This document shows positions 43,159 to 52,401 of a DNA stretch of 64,000 nucleotides, in pieces (position 1 is the stretch's first letter; each line of letters starts with the position of its first letter). Source of the stretch: Mesorhizobium sp. B2-7-2 (GTDB lineage: Bacteria; Pseudomonadota; Alphaproteobacteria; Rhizobiales; Rhizobiaceae); the NCBI RefSeq assembly GCF_006440775.1, contig NZ_VFTZ01000013.1, positions 1-64,000 of the forward strand, in the 5' to 3' direction. Both the position numbers and the translations under genes were made by a program. The notes under the pieces were generated by a model. It did no database searches, was not told the DNA's origin, and worked only from the letters and a program-made list of their open reading frames with translations.

Positions 43159-45156
43159 ATGACCGTGACCCCTGAGACCCGTTTCCGCACCAGCCAGCTC
43201 GAGGAAAATGACGGCCCGCCGGTCAACCCGACCGACAACCGCACCATGGGCGAGATCATCGCCGCGCGTTTCTCGCGCCGCGGCTTTCTCATGGGGTCGC
43301 TGGCCGTGTCGGCCATCGCCGCCACCGTCAGCCCGCTGGCGCTGATTGCGGCCGACGAGGCGCGCGCTGCTGAGGCTTCGGCCTTCAAGTTCGACGAGCT
43401 CGAAGCCGGCATCGACGACAAGCACCATGTCGCGCCCGGCTATGACGCCGACGTGCTGTTGCGCTGGGGCGATCCGCTGTTTTCCGATTCCCCCGACTTC
43501 GATCCGCTGAAGCAGTCGGCTGAAGCCCAGGCAAGACAGTTCGGCTACAACAACGACTATGTCGGCTATATTCCGATCGACGGCTCGGCCGAGCACGGCC
43601 TTTTGGTCGTCAACCACGAATACACCAACCCGCATCTGATGTTCCCCGGCATCGTCTCGGTCGTCGAGAAGGACGGCAAGAAGAAGGCCGAGGTGGCGCC
43701 GCTCTCAAAGGAGCAGGTCGATGTCGAGATGGCCGCCCATGGCGGCACCATCGTCGAGATCCGCAAGCAAGAGGGCAAATGGCAGGTGGTGCGCGACGGC
43801 AAGCTCAACCGCCGCATCATGTCCACCACCGAGATGGCGCTCTCCGGCCCGGTGGCGGGCCATGACCGCGTCAAGACCAATGCGGACCCGTCCGGCACCA
43901 AGGTCATTGGCACCCTCAACAATTGCGCCGGCGGCGTCACGCCCTGGGGCACCTATGTGATGGCCGAGGAGAACATCCACGGCTATTTCTCGGGCGAATT
44001 GCCGGAAGGCCACAGCGAAGCCGCCAATTACAAGCGGCTCGGCATTCCGGAAGGCGCCTATGAGTGGGGCACGCATTACCATCGCTTCAATCTTGCCAAG
44101 GAGCCGAACGAGCCGAACCGTTTCGGCTGGATCGTCGAGGTCGACGTCAACGATCCCAACTCCATGCCGAGGAAGCGCACCGCCATGGGCCGCTTCAAGC
44201 ATGAGGGCGCCGAATCGATCGTCGCCAAAGACGGCCGCGTCGTTTTCTATCTCGGCGACGACGAGCGCTTCGACTATGTCTACAAATTCGTCACCAAGGG
44301 GATTTTCAACCCGAACGACCGCGCCGCCAACTTGGACCTGCTCGACGACGGCACGTTGCATGTGGCCAAATTCGCCGAGGACGGCTCGGTCGAATGGATG
44401 CCGATCGTTTTCGGTCAAGGCCCGCTGACGGCCGAGAACGGCTTTGCTTCCCAGGCCGACGTTCTCATCGAGACGCGCCGCGCCGCCGACCTGCTCGGCG
44501 CCACCAAGATGGACCGGCCGGAGGATATCCAGCCCAATGCCGGCAACGGCAAGGTCTATGTCATGCTGACCAACAATTCCAAGCGCAAGTCCGAGCAGGT
44601 CGACGCCGCCAATCCGCGCGCCGACAACGCTTTCGGCCACATCATCGAGATCGTCGAGGACGGCGGCGATTTCGCCGCCACCAAGGGCAAATGGGAAGTG
44701 CTGTTGAAATGCGGCGATCCTTCCGTTGCCGATGTCGGCGCCACCTTCTCGACCGCGACCACCGCCCATGGCTGGTTCGGCATGCCTGACAATTGCGCCG
44801 TCGATTCCGCCGGGCGTTTGTGGGTCGCCACCGACGGCCAGGGCCCGAAGGCCACCGGCCGCACCGACGGTCTCTGGGCGGTCGATACCGAGGGTGACGC
44901 GCGGGCAACGTCGAAACTGTTCTTCCGCGTGCCGATCGGCGCCGAAATGTGCGGCCCGCTGTTTTCGCCGGACGACCAGACCGCTTTCGTCGCCGTCCAG
45001 CATCCGGGCGACGGCGGCGAGGACTGGGAAGGTTTTGGCCGCCCGTCCTATTACGAGGACCCGTCGACCCGCTGGCCGGATTTCAAGCCGGACATGCCGG
45101 TGCGGCCGTCCGTCGTTGCCATCACGAAGCAGGGCGGCGGCAAGATCGCGGTGTGA
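43159..45156 (+). CDS. PhoX family phosphatase (DUF839)
   Basis: A 665-residue secreted alkaline-phosphatase-type beta-propeller that depends on calcium and iron in characterised relatives. A twin-arginine signal lies at about 36-75 (SRRGFLMGSLAV), so it is folded in the cytoplasm and exported by Tat. Conserved NHEYTNPHLMFPG and NNCAGGVTPWGTYVMAEE segments belong to the active-site region. It would release phosphate from organic esters. The ATG at 43159 precedes the Tat signal. Confidence 0.92.
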   Translation: MTVTPETRFRTSQLEENDGPPVNPTDNRTMGEIIAARFSRRGFLMGSLAVSAIAATVSPLALIAADEARAAEASAFKFDELEAGIDDKHHVAPGYDADVLLRWGDPLFSDSPDFDPLKQSAEAQARQFGYNNDYVGYIPIDGSAEHGLLVVNHEYTNPHLMFPGIVSVVEKDGKKKAEVAPLSKEQVDVEMAAHGGTIVEIRKQEGKWQVVRDGKLNRRIMSTTEMALSGPVAGHDRVKTNADPSGTKVIGTLNNCAGGVTPWGTYVMAEENIHGYFSGELPEGHSEAANYKRLGIPEGAYEWGTHYHRFNLAKEPNEPNRFGWIVEVDVNDPNSMPRKRTAMGRFKHEGAESIVAKDGRVVFYLGDDERFDYVYKFVTKGIFNPNDRAANLDLLDDGTLHVAKFAEDGSVEWMPIVFGQGPLTAENGFASQADVLIETRRAADLLGATKMDRPEDIQPNAGNGKVYVMLTNNSKRKSEQVDAANPRADNAFGHIIEIVEDGGDFAATKGKWEVLLKCGDPSVADVGATFSTATTAHGWFGMPDNCAVDSAGRLWVATDGQGPKATGRTDGLWAVDTEGDARATSKLFFRVPIGAEMCGPLFSPDDQTAFVAVQHPGDGGEDWEGFGRPSYYEDPSTRWPDFKPDMPVRPSVVAITKQGGGKIAV

Positions 45157-45220
45157 CGCGCTAGGGGTAGCACGGACCGACAGCTCGTCGTTGGGGATTG
45201 GCTAACGCCCTCCCCGACGT

Positions 45221-45402
45221 CGTCATTCCAGGGCGGAGCAGGAGCGAAGCTCCGTCGCGTAGACCCTGGAATCCATGCCGTGACCGCGATCGCAGGGCGC
45301 AGCGGAGCAGAATTCTGCACCGTTGCGACGCTCGCATGTCACGGAATGGATCCTCGGGTCTGCGCTTCGTCGCTACGCTCCTCGCTCCGCCCGTGGATGA
45401 CG
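45221..45402. repeat. F1 repeat
   Basis: An F1 core from CGTCATTCCAGGGCGGAGC to CCCGTGGATGACGAAGC with the central GAGCAGAATTCTGCACCG palindrome. It lies between the convergent PhoX and GNAT genes. Confidence 0.85.
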
Positions 45403-45428
45403 AAGCGAGAGACATCCGCTGCCGGTGC

Positions 45429-46109
45429 TTATTCGGCGCGTTGAACCATGGCCATGTTCATCCTGCTTCTCAAACGGAAGCCGATCGATTCGTAGAGTCC
45501 GGTCGCCGCGGCATTGCTTTCATAGGCGTGCAGGTATGGTACCTCGCCGCGTGCTGCGATCCGGCCGGCGACGAACGTTGACAGCAGGCTGGCAAGACCG
45601 CGGCCGCGAAAGTCCGGATGCGTGCACACGCCGCTGAGCTCGCTGCAGCCAGGCTGCTTCATGCGCTCGCCGGCCATCGCCGCCAGCCGGCCGTCGATCC
45701 TGATGCCCCAGAAATCGCCGAGGCTCAGCGCCTCCAGCGTGAAGGGACCGGGCTTGGTGAGCAACGCGAGCGCCAGCATTTCCGCTGCGTCGTCTTTCAT
45801 CAGCTGCCGGATGCGCCCGTCTGGTGTCGCCGGCATCGGCTGCTCGGCGATCATCTGCACCAGCGTCGCCGTCGAAACAGCGGAAATTTGCGGCGGCAAG
45901 GCGATCTCGTCCGCCTGGACCAGCACGGCGGCTTCGCCCGGTGGGAGAAGCCTGGCCAGCGCCCGCAGGCTGTCCGCATCGTCGGCTGCGGTGGCCGCGA
46001 AAGGAACGATCGACGGGCGATATCGCCTCGCCAGCTCACCCCCTTCGGCGAGAGCCTGGTGCCGCGTCGTAAGCGCGCTCCAGATGGGGCGGTCGAGAAG
46101 ATGTTTCAC
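45429..46109 (-). CDS. GNAT family N-acetyltransferase
   Basis: A 226-residue acetyltransferase with the acetyl-CoA loop HPDFRGRGLASLLSTF (the RxxGxG/A motif) and a C-terminal YESNAAATGLYESIGF, both typical of GNAT. The acceptor is unknown. I chose the GTG start at 46109 because GTGA overlaps the stop of the MarR gene. The two genes are thus translationally coupled. Confidence 0.87.
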   Translation of the reverse strand: MKHLLDRPIWSALTTRHQALAEGGELARRYRPSIVPFAATAADDADSLRALARLLPPGEAAVLVQADEIALPPQISAVSTATLVQMIAEQPMPATPDGRIRQLMKDDAAEMLALALLTKPGPFTLEALSLGDFWGIRIDGRLAAMAGERMKQPGCSELSGVCTHPDFRGRGLASLLSTFVAGRIAARGEVPYLHAYESNAAATGLYESIGFRLRSRMNMAMVQRAE

Positions 46110-46597
46110 GACGCGGCCACCCTGGTGTTTTCGGCGCGACGATCGAGCGGCGTCGCGGCCAGACGATCCTCGATGGCGGCAAGCTGGCCGAGCAGCGGCC
46201 CGGAAAGATCGGCGCACAGACCCGCTACGGCATTTTCGATGCTCGGCCAGATCTCCCGCTTCGCCTGGTCGACCAGCCGCCGGCCGTTGCGGCTCAGCGA
46301 AACGATCCTGCGCCGCTGGTCGTCATTCGAAGGGTTGACCTCGACCAGTCCCAGCTCGGCAAGCAGCGTCGCGCTGCGCGTCACGCCCGGTTGCGCGACG
46401 CCGAGAGATTGCGCCAGCTCTCCGACCGGCAGCGGACCCAACCTGTCGAGCGCGGCGAGCAGCGGGTACTGACTCGACTGGATGCGCACCTCCAGGCGGT
46501 CGAGCACGCGCTGCGTATCGGCCTGCAATTGCTCGCCTATTCGTTTCATCCGGCTGCCGAGGCAGAGAAAGCCGAGGGATCGAAGGACGTCTTCCAT
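46106..46597 (-). CDS. MarR family transcriptional regulator
   Basis: A 163-residue regulator with a winged helix at about 45-120 (AQSLGVAQPGVTRSATLLAE and the wing PSNDDQRRRIVSLS). It is upstream of and coupled to the GNAT gene, so it probably regulates it and itself. A+T-rich inverted repeats (46611-46653) lie in its promoter. Confidence 0.9.
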   Translation of the reverse strand: MEDVLRSLGFLCLGSRMKRIGEQLQADTQRVLDRLEVRIQSSQYPLLAALDRLGPLPVGELAQSLGVAQPGVTRSATLLAELGLVEVNPSNDDQRRRIVSLSRNGRRLVDQAKREIWPSIENAVAGLCADLSGPLLGQLAAIEDRLAATPLDRRAENTRVAAS

Positions 46598-46610
46598 AGC
46601 ACCATTCGCC

Positions 46611-46653
46611 TATATCTATAACTTGATATATAACATTGCATGGAAATATCAAG
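46611..46653. promoter_or_regulatory. Overlapping inverted repeats in the marR promoter
   Basis: TATATC (46611-46616) with GATATA (46625-46630), spacer eight bases, overlaps CTTGATAT (46622-46629) paired with ATATCAAG (46646-46653), spacer 16. The region is strongly A+T-rich against the surrounding DNA. MarR proteins usually bind such sites in their own promoters. Confidence 0.5.
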
Positions 46654-46827
46654 CCCTACACGCGCGTGGCGCGTTTCCGATGGACGATACGGACGCTTTG
46701 GGACATTTGCTCTTCATTCGCCGCCAATTGCATCCTATATCGCGCTGGCGCGACGTGACCGCAATCGGCCGCGCCGGCGATTCGTGACCTGAGGGGGCAG
46801 GTCATCCATTCTTGGCACGCGGAGCTC

Positions 46828-47865
46828 ATGGCGCCCCTGCGCATCTATTTCGACAGGCTTCTCGATGCCGTGGCACCCAAGGTCCCGCGACGCGACCTGA
46901 CGGACGACGAGCGCCTGGCGCTGGTGCGCCGTTACGGCGACTTCTCGCTCGCCTATTCGACGGCCGTGCAGCAGAAACTGTCCTATTTCAGCGATGGCGA
47001 CGGCTACATCGCCTTCGGCACCAAGATGAGCCGTCATTTCGCGCTTGGCGATCCGGTGGCAGACCCGGCCGACCGTCCGGCCTATATCAAGCGCTTCGTC
47101 GAGGCTGCCGGCAGCCCCTGGTTCGTCCAGGTCGGCGCCGACACGGCCAAGGTGCTCGCCGGCCTCGGCTACCAGGTCAATCGCCTCGGCATCGACACCA
47201 GGCTGCCGCTGCCTGCGCATGATTTTTCCGGCAGGCGCAACGAGACCGTGCGCTATTCCGAGCGCTGGCTGACGAAGAAGGGCTTTACCCTCGCCGAGGA
47301 CAAGGGCGACGGGCTGCAGGACGAGATCAAGCAGCTTTCCGCCGACTGGCGCAAAGAGCGTATCATCAAGCGCTGGGAAATGGGTTTCCTCAACCGCCGT
47401 TTTTCCGAAGAGATCGGCGCCGACATGCGCCGCTTCCTCCTGCACGGCCCTGAAGGCCGGCTTCTCGCCATCCTCGACTTCGACCCGTTGTTTCGCGACG
47501 GCAAGGTCATCGGCTACACCACCTCCTTCAAGCGCAAGCAGGTCGATGCGACGCCACATGCCGAGATCGGCCTGACCAAATTCGCCGTCGACCGCTTTCG
47601 CGAGGAGGGCGTCTCGGAGGTGACGCTCGGGCTCTCGCCGCTGCTCGACATCGAGCCGAGCGGCTTCGCCGAATCGGGCTTCTGGCGCGGAACCTTCCAG
47701 CGCGCCTACAACTCGCCCTGGATCAACCGCTCGCGCTTCAACCTGCAGGGCCAGGCGGCCTTCAAGCGCCGCTTCCATGGTGTCGAGGAGCCGACCTACA
47801 TCGCGTTCCGCAAAGGGACTTTCGTGGAAATGCTGGGCCTGCTGCGGTTGATCAAGGCGATCTGA
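46828..47865 (+). CDS. DUF2156 protein (MprF-like C-terminal domain)
   Basis: A 345-residue protein of the DUF2156 group, related to the aminoacyl-transferring domain of phosphatidylglycerol lysyltransferases. The double-GNAT-like core includes GDPVADPADRPAYIKRFVE, NRLGIDTRL and EVTLGLSPLLD. It lacks the multi-helix flippase part of MprF, so it is either soluble or peripheral. It may modify lipids or polymers with an amino acid, but neither substrate nor partner is known. Confidence 0.82.
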   Translation: MAPLRIYFDRLLDAVAPKVPRRDLTDDERLALVRRYGDFSLAYSTAVQQKLSYFSDGDGYIAFGTKMSRHFALGDPVADPADRPAYIKRFVEAAGSPWFVQVGADTAKVLAGLGYQVNRLGIDTRLPLPAHDFSGRRNETVRYSERWLTKKGFTLAEDKGDGLQDEIKQLSADWRKERIIKRWEMGFLNRRFSEEIGADMRRFLLHGPEGRLLAILDFDPLFRDGKVIGYTTSFKRKQVDATPHAEIGLTKFAVDRFREEGVSEVTLGLSPLLDIEPSGFAESGFWRGTFQRAYNSPWINRSRFNLQGQAAFKRRFHGVEEPTYIAFRKGTFVEMLGLLRLIKAI

Positions 47866-47960
47866 ATACGCTTGGTTTTCCGGGCATCCCAGGCATTCTT
47901 GCGCCAGCCGGATGAACCGTGGCTGGATCATGGCAGTTCTCTTGCTCGGTAAACTGCATC

Positions 47961-47995
47961 AACTGGTATCTTGCATAAACAGGTAGCTTGCTATA
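47961..47995 (+). promoter_or_regulatory. Tandem direct repeat upstream of padR
   Basis: AACTGGTATCTTGCATA and AACAGGTAGCTTGCTATA stand head to tail at 47961-47977 and 47978-47995, agreeing at most positions. They lie 50 bases before the PadR start, in the likely promoter, and could be a binding site for PadR or another regulator. Confidence 0.4.
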
Positions 47996-48044
47996 TCTGT
48001 TTTGTAAACCGGGAACCAAGCTGTCCGGTGAACCGGAATGCGAC

Positions 48045-48371
48045 ATGACCGACTCGATCCAGGTGCAATTGCGAAAAGGCGCGCTCGACCTGTGCGTGCT
48101 GGCCGTGCTGTCGCGGGGTGAAAGCTATGGCTACGAAATCGCCAGCCAGCTGGTCGCCGCGGTCGGCATGGGGGAAGGCACGATCTACCCGCTGATGCGC
48201 CGCATGCAGAATGACGGCCTGGTCGCCACCCGCATCGCGGAGTCGAGCAACGGACCGCCCCGCAAATATTACCGGCTCTCGCCGCTAGGACAGAAGGCGT
48301 TCGAAGCGCATCGCCGCGATTGGCGCTCGCTCGTCGGCGCGATCGACAAAATTCTCGAGGATCTGCCATGA
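48045..48371 (+). CDS. PadR family transcriptional regulator
   Basis: A 108-residue winged-helix regulator (KGALDLCVLAVLSRGESYGY, GEGTIYPLMRRMQNDGLV) of the short PadR type. The ATG at 48045 gives the family N-terminus. It overlaps the DUF1700 gene by four bases (ATGA). PadR-DUF1700-GIN operons occur widely and probably respond to envelope stress, with PadR as repressor. Confidence 0.92.
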   Translation: MTDSIQVQLRKGALDLCVLAVLSRGESYGYEIASQLVAAVGMGEGTIYPLMRRMQNDGLVATRIAESSNGPPRKYYRLSPLGQKAFEAHRRDWRSLVGAIDKILEDLP

Positions 48372-48934
48372 CCAAGGACGCTTTCCTGCAGACGCTGAGA
48401 CAGGGGCTGGCCGGCCTGCCGGCGCACGAGATCGACGACATAGTCGGCGACTATAGCTCCCATTTCGCTGATGCTTCCGGCCGCGGCGAAGCGGAGGTCG
48501 CGGCGGCGCTGGGCGATCCGGCCAGGCTCGCCCGCGAGCTGCGCGCCGAGGCCGGGCTGCGCCGCTTCGAGGCGCATTGGAGCATGTCCAACATGCTGGG
48601 GGCGACACTCGCGCTTGCCGGTCTTGCCTTCGTCGATCTCGTCCTGCTGCTGCCGCTTCTGCTCACCGCGATCATCCTTGGCATCGGGCTTGGCATCACG
48701 CTTGTCGCCATCGGCGCGCTGGGCATCAAGATCATCCTCACGACGCTGCTGTTCGATCCTGCCGGAACGCTCACCGCCGTGCTCGGCCGCCTCTTCATCG
48801 GCGCCGGGCTGGTGAGCGGCTTCATCGGCGGCGGCGCCTTGCTGTTGCTCGGGTTCAGCGCCGGCCTACGGGTCGTCGGGCGCTACGCCAGGCTGCATTC
48901 GCGTCTGGCGCGACCTGACCGCGATCGCGCCTGA
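48368..48934 (+). CDS. DUF1700 membrane protein
   Basis: A 188-residue protein with a short N-terminal helical part (LRQGLAGLPAHEIDDIVGDY, then ALGDPARLARELRAEA) and three or four hydrophobic helices from about residue 75 on. This matches the DUF1700 layout. DUF1700 proteins are normally next to PadR and GIN-domain genes, as here. No function is established. Confidence 0.9.
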   Translation: MTKDAFLQTLRQGLAGLPAHEIDDIVGDYSSHFADASGRGEAEVAAALGDPARLARELRAEAGLRRFEAHWSMSNMLGATLALAGLAFVDLVLLLPLLLTAIILGIGLGITLVAIGALGIKIILTTLLFDPAGTLTAVLGRLFIGAGLVSGFIGGGALLLLGFSAGLRVVGRYARLHSRLARPDRDRA

Positions 48935-48968
48935 GCTTTGTTTGTCATCACGTGGAAGGAACCGCACA

Positions 48969-49676
48969 ATGACTGGAAAACTGGCATTCGTCGCGACAGC
49001 GGGGCTGACCGGCGCAATCGTCTTTCTGGCGCTTGGCATCGGGCTTTCCGGGCCGGACTCGATCTATGCCGGCGGCTCGTGGATCGGCGGGCAATCCACC
49101 TGCGGAAAGTCCACCTCCACGACGAAACAGGTCACGCTGCCGTTCAGCGCCGGCGATGGTTTCACCATCGCCGTTCCGGCAGCGGTGCGCTACCGGCCGG
49201 GAGACGTGGCGCAAGCCGTCGTCAGCGGCGAATCGGTCCTGGTCGACCATGTGCGGATGGAAGGCAGCAAGCTCAGCCTGGACTGCGATCCGGGCTGGTT
49301 CAACAACCGCGTCGACGTCACCCTGTCGGGGCCTGCGATAACGGACTGGAAGATAATCGGCAGCGGCGATCTCGCCCTGGACGAGATCAACCAGCCCGCG
49401 CTGCGGCTGGACATCCGCGGCAGCGGCAGCATCACCGCCGCCGGAACGGCTCAGACCGTCGACCTTCAGATTTCCGGTTCAGGCGACGGGCGTCTCAAAA
49501 ACCTGACCGCCCAATCTGCTAAGGTCGATATCCGCGGCAGCGGCGATGCCGAGATCACCGCGCAGGCGGATGCGGATGTCTCGATTTCCGGTAGCGGCGA
49601 CGTCGATGTCTACGGGCACCCGACCATGCGGCGTTCGCAGGTGCGCGGCAGCGGCAGCATCACACAGGTGCCGTAA
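48969..49676 (+). CDS. GIN-domain (DUF2807) protein
   Basis: A 235-residue exported protein: an N-terminal hydrophobic segment (about 8-26) followed by a right-handed beta-helix-like GIN domain with six GSGD/GSGS turns (for example DIRGSGSITA and SISGSGDVDV). AAGGAACC precedes the ATG. It closes the padR-DUF1700-GIN operon and probably sits at the periplasmic face, as a stress sensor or adhesin-like head, but its role is not established. Confidence 0.9.
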   Translation: MTGKLAFVATAGLTGAIVFLALGIGLSGPDSIYAGGSWIGGQSTCGKSTSTTKQVTLPFSAGDGFTIAVPAAVRYRPGDVAQAVVSGESVLVDHVRMEGSKLSLDCDPGWFNNRVDVTLSGPAITDWKIIGSGDLALDEINQPALRLDIRGSGSITAAGTAQTVDLQISGSGDGRLKNLTAQSAKVDIRGSGDAEITAQADADVSISGSGDVDVYGHPTMRRSQVRGSGSITQVP

Positions 49677-49707
49677 AAACAAAGGCTCTGCGGCGGCTGA
49701 GCCCTGT

Positions 49708-50487
49708 TCAGTTCCTCAACCGATAGCCCGTCTTGAAGATCCACGCGACGATCGCGATGCAGATCGCCAAAAACATCACCGTCATGCCGAGGCTGACGCC
49801 GACCGAGACGTCGGCCTTGCCGTAAAAACTCCAGCGGAACCCGCTGATCAGGTAGACGACCGGGTTGAACAGCGTGATCGTCTTCCAGATGCCGGGCAGC
49901 ATGTGGATCGAATAGAAGCTGCCGCCGAGGAAGGTGAGCGGCGTCACGATGAGCAGCGGCACCAGCTGCAGCTGCTCGAAGGTCTTTGCCCAGATGCCGA
50001 TGATGAAGCCGAACAGGCTGAAGGTCACCGCGGTCAGCACCAGGAAGGCGATCATCCAGAATGGGTGCTCGATCCTGAGCGGCACGAACAGCGCCGCGGT
50101 GGCCAGGATGATCAGGCCGAGCATGACCGACTTGGTCGCGGCACCCCCGACATAGGCGATGATGATTTCCAGATAGGACACCGGCGCCGACAGGAGCTCG
50201 TAGATCGAGCCGACGAATTTCGGGAAATAGATGGCGAAGGAGGCGTTGGAGATCGATTGCGTCAGGAGCGACAGCATCATCAACCCCGGCACGATGAAGG
50301 CGCCATAGGCGATGCCGTCGATCTCGGTGATGCGCGAGCCGATGGCCGAGCCGAAGACGACGAAATAGAGCGATGTCGAGATGACCGGCGAGATGATGCT
50401 CTGCAGCACCGTGCGGAAGGCGCGCGCCATCTCCACCCGGTAGATCGCCCATACCGCACGAAAATTGGGGGCAGCCCGCAGGTTCAT
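49708..50487 (-). CDS. ABC-2 type transporter permease (YadH-like)
   Basis: A 259-residue permease with six helices and the ABC-2 signature region ([20 protein letters not shown]). It pairs with the ATPase gene upstream (4-base overlap), together resembling E. coli YadGH. NodJ is a related family, but no nod genes or nod boxes are nearby. The substrate is unknown. Confidence 0.9.
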   Translation of the reverse strand: MNLRAAPNFRAVWAIYRVEMARAFRTVLQSIISPVISTSLYFVVFGSAIGSRITEIDGIAYGAFIVPGLMMLSLLTQSISNASFAIYFPKFVGSIYELLSAPVSYLEIIIAYVGGAATKSVMLGLIILATAALFVPLRIEHPFWMIAFLVLTAVTFSLFGFIIGIWAKTFEQLQLVPLLIVTPLTFLGGSFYSIHMLPGIWKTITLFNPVVYLISGFRWSFYGKADVSVGVSLGMTVMFLAICIAIVAWIFKTGYRLRN

Positions 50488-51410
50488 GGCTCTTGCCTCA
50501 GAAGATTGACGAAGATCTCCTCGAGCGAGCTGTTCTTGGTGTCGAGGTCGCGGAACTGGACGCCGGCCGCCTCGAGGTCGCGGATCAGCGAGGCGACGCC
50601 CGGACGGTCGCTCTGGTTGTCATAGGTGTAGGTGAGCTGGTTGCCGTCGTCCGACAGCTCCAATGAATAGTGCGACAGGCCGTCCGGAACGGCGGCGAGC
50701 GGCGCGCGCAGCTCCAGATTCATCTGCTTGCGGCCGAGCTTGCGCATAAGCTCGGCCTTGCCCTCGACCAGGATGATCTCGCCCTTGTTGATGACGCCGA
50801 CGCGGTCGGCCATCGCCTCGGCCTCCTCGATGTAATGCGTGGTGAGGATGATGGTGACGCCGTCCTCGCGCAGGCGCCGCACCATCGCCCACATGTCCTG
50901 GCGCAATTCGACGTCGACGCCCGCGGTCGGCTCGTCGAGGAACAGCACGCGGGGCTCGTGCGACAGCGCCTTGGCGATCATCAGCCGGCGCTTCATGCCG
51001 CCCGACAGCGTGATCGCTTTGGAATCCTTCTTGTCCCACAGCGAAAGGTCGCGCAGCACTTTCTCGACGAAGGCCGCGTTGGGCGCCTTGCCGAACAGGC
51101 CGCGGCTGTAGTTCACCGTCGCCCAGACCGTCTCGAAGGCGTCGATGGTGAGCTCCTGCGGCACCAGCCCGATCAGGCTGCGCGCGGCGCGGTAGTCCCG
51201 GCCGATGTCGTGGCCGTCCACGGTGACGGTGCCTGAAGAGCGGTTGACGATGCCGCAGACGATCGAGATCAGCGTCGTCTTGCCGGCGCCGTTCGGCCCG
51301 AGCAGCGCGAAGATCTCGCCGCGCTCGATGTCGAGATTGATTTCCTTCAGCGCCTTGAAGCCGGTGGCATAGGTTTTCGTGACACCGGAGATCGAGATGA
51401 TGGATGACAT
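50484..51410 (-). CDS. ABC transporter ATP-binding protein (YadG-like)
   Basis: A 308-residue ATPase, the same length as E. coli YadG, with Walker [10 protein letters not shown], signature LSGGMKRRL and Walker [13 protein letters not shown]. The C-terminal part after about 230 is a regulatory extension. I chose the ATG at 51410 ([15 protein letters not shown]); a longer frame upstream is A+T-rich and without homology features. It is coupled to the permease gene by a 4-base overlap. Confidence 0.92.
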   Translation of the reverse strand: MSSIISISGVTKTYATGFKALKEINLDIERGEIFALLGPNGAGKTTLISIVCGIVNRSSGTVTVDGHDIGRDYRAARSLIGLVPQELTIDAFETVWATVNYSRGLFGKAPNAAFVEKVLRDLSLWDKKDSKAITLSGGMKRRLMIAKALSHEPRVLFLDEPTAGVDVELRQDMWAMVRRLREDGVTIILTTHYIEEAEAMADRVGVINKGEIILVEGKAELMRKLGRKQMNLELRAPLAAVPDGLSHYSLELSDDGNQLTYTYDNQSDRPGVASLIRDLEAAGVQFRDLDTKNSSLEEIFVNLLRQEP

Positions 51411-51678
51411 GCTGAAATACGGCCGGCTGGAAAAGGTGATCTCATATAGGTCGGATGCCGCCCGGTGCAACTGTGAATCGCCGCTGCTGCTGACAGTTCT
51501 GGACAGGGAGGGCGTCTTTCTCCCCGGTTGCGTAGAGAAATGCCCTGCGACGGGATGAATGAGATCGATCGGAGACTGCGCGAGCTGCCGGCGCCGCGTC
51601 TATCCGACCTGTTCCAAATGGTTCAACTTTAAATAGGTGCTTGAGAAAATTGCAATTGTGTCGCCGCACTATTGGGGG

Positions 51679-52020
51679 ATGTTCAAATTCGCACAGAGCT
51701 ATCCGTTTCGCAGAGGTCTGGTTGGCGTTCTTTACGGCCTGATCTTTGCCGGGTTTTCCGTCATGGCCTTCGGCTTGTCGACCGCGCATTGGATAGCTCG
51801 CACCTGGGGAATCTCTGGCTTGCTGATTTCCCTCATGGCGTACATCGCCGTCATGACGCTTCTTTTTTGGGTTGTGAATAGGGTCAACGACGCGGCCCCA
51901 ACGTTTACGCTTCCACCTGGCGACGCGATCCGGGTTGGACCGCCGATTGAAGAAACTGTCGAGAACACAGCCGTGTCGCTGGAAACAGCTCTGAAGACAG
52001 CACAGTTTAAGCAGAAGTGA
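51679..52020 (+). CDS. Hypothetical two-helix membrane protein
   Basis: A 113-residue protein with two transmembrane helices (about 18-38 and 45-68, with GFSVMAFGLS and SLMAYIAVMTLLFWV) and a C-terminal soluble tail. I use the ATG at 51679; a GTG at 51637 would add 14 residues and is also possible. The gene is somewhat richer in A+T than its neighbours. I do not recognise a family. Confidence 0.6.
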   Translation: MFKFAQSYPFRRGLVGVLYGLIFAGFSVMAFGLSTAHWIARTWGISGLLISLMAYIAVMTLLFWVVNRVNDAAPTFTLPPGDAIRVGPPIEETVENTAVSLETALKTAQFKQK

Positions 52021-52054
52021 TTGTGGGTGCCCTCATCGATGCCCGATCTAATCG

Positions 52055-52329
52055 CAAGCGGCTAAGTTGCCGCTTGTCGGCCGGCAGTATTTTCACCGTT
52101 CCTTTCTGTGAAATCGGCGCAGACGCCCGGGATTGGCGGAAGCCTCCCAACCTCGTCATCCACGGGCGGAGCAAGGAGCGAAGCGACGCGCGCGAGTATC
52201 CATTCCGTGACGCATGAGCGCTGCTGCGGTGCAGAATTCTGCTCCGCTGCACGTTTGATCAACGTCACGGAATGGATTCCAGGGTCTGCGCGACGCCGCT
52301 TCGCGGCTGCTCCGCCCTGGAATGACGAG
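52055..52329. repeat. F1 composite repeat
   Basis: A leader block (about 52055-52152, with TTGCCGCTTGTCGG and GAAATCGGCGCAGACGC) is followed by an F1 core at 52153-52329 with a GGTGCAGAATTCTGCTCC centre. It fills most of the 381-base gap between the two-helix protein and the PLD gene; no gene is seen there. Confidence 0.85.
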
Positions 52330-52401
52330 GTTGGAGGCCAATCGCCAGCGTTTGCACTGATTTCACGGAAATGAGCGGCCAAAGTTCCCTGCGTCGAACA
52401 A

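Noticed and set aside
49708-51410. nodIJ nodulation exporter
   Set aside because: The ATPase/permease pair is in the same broad family, but lengths and sequence fit YadGH, and no nod gene or nod box is nearby.
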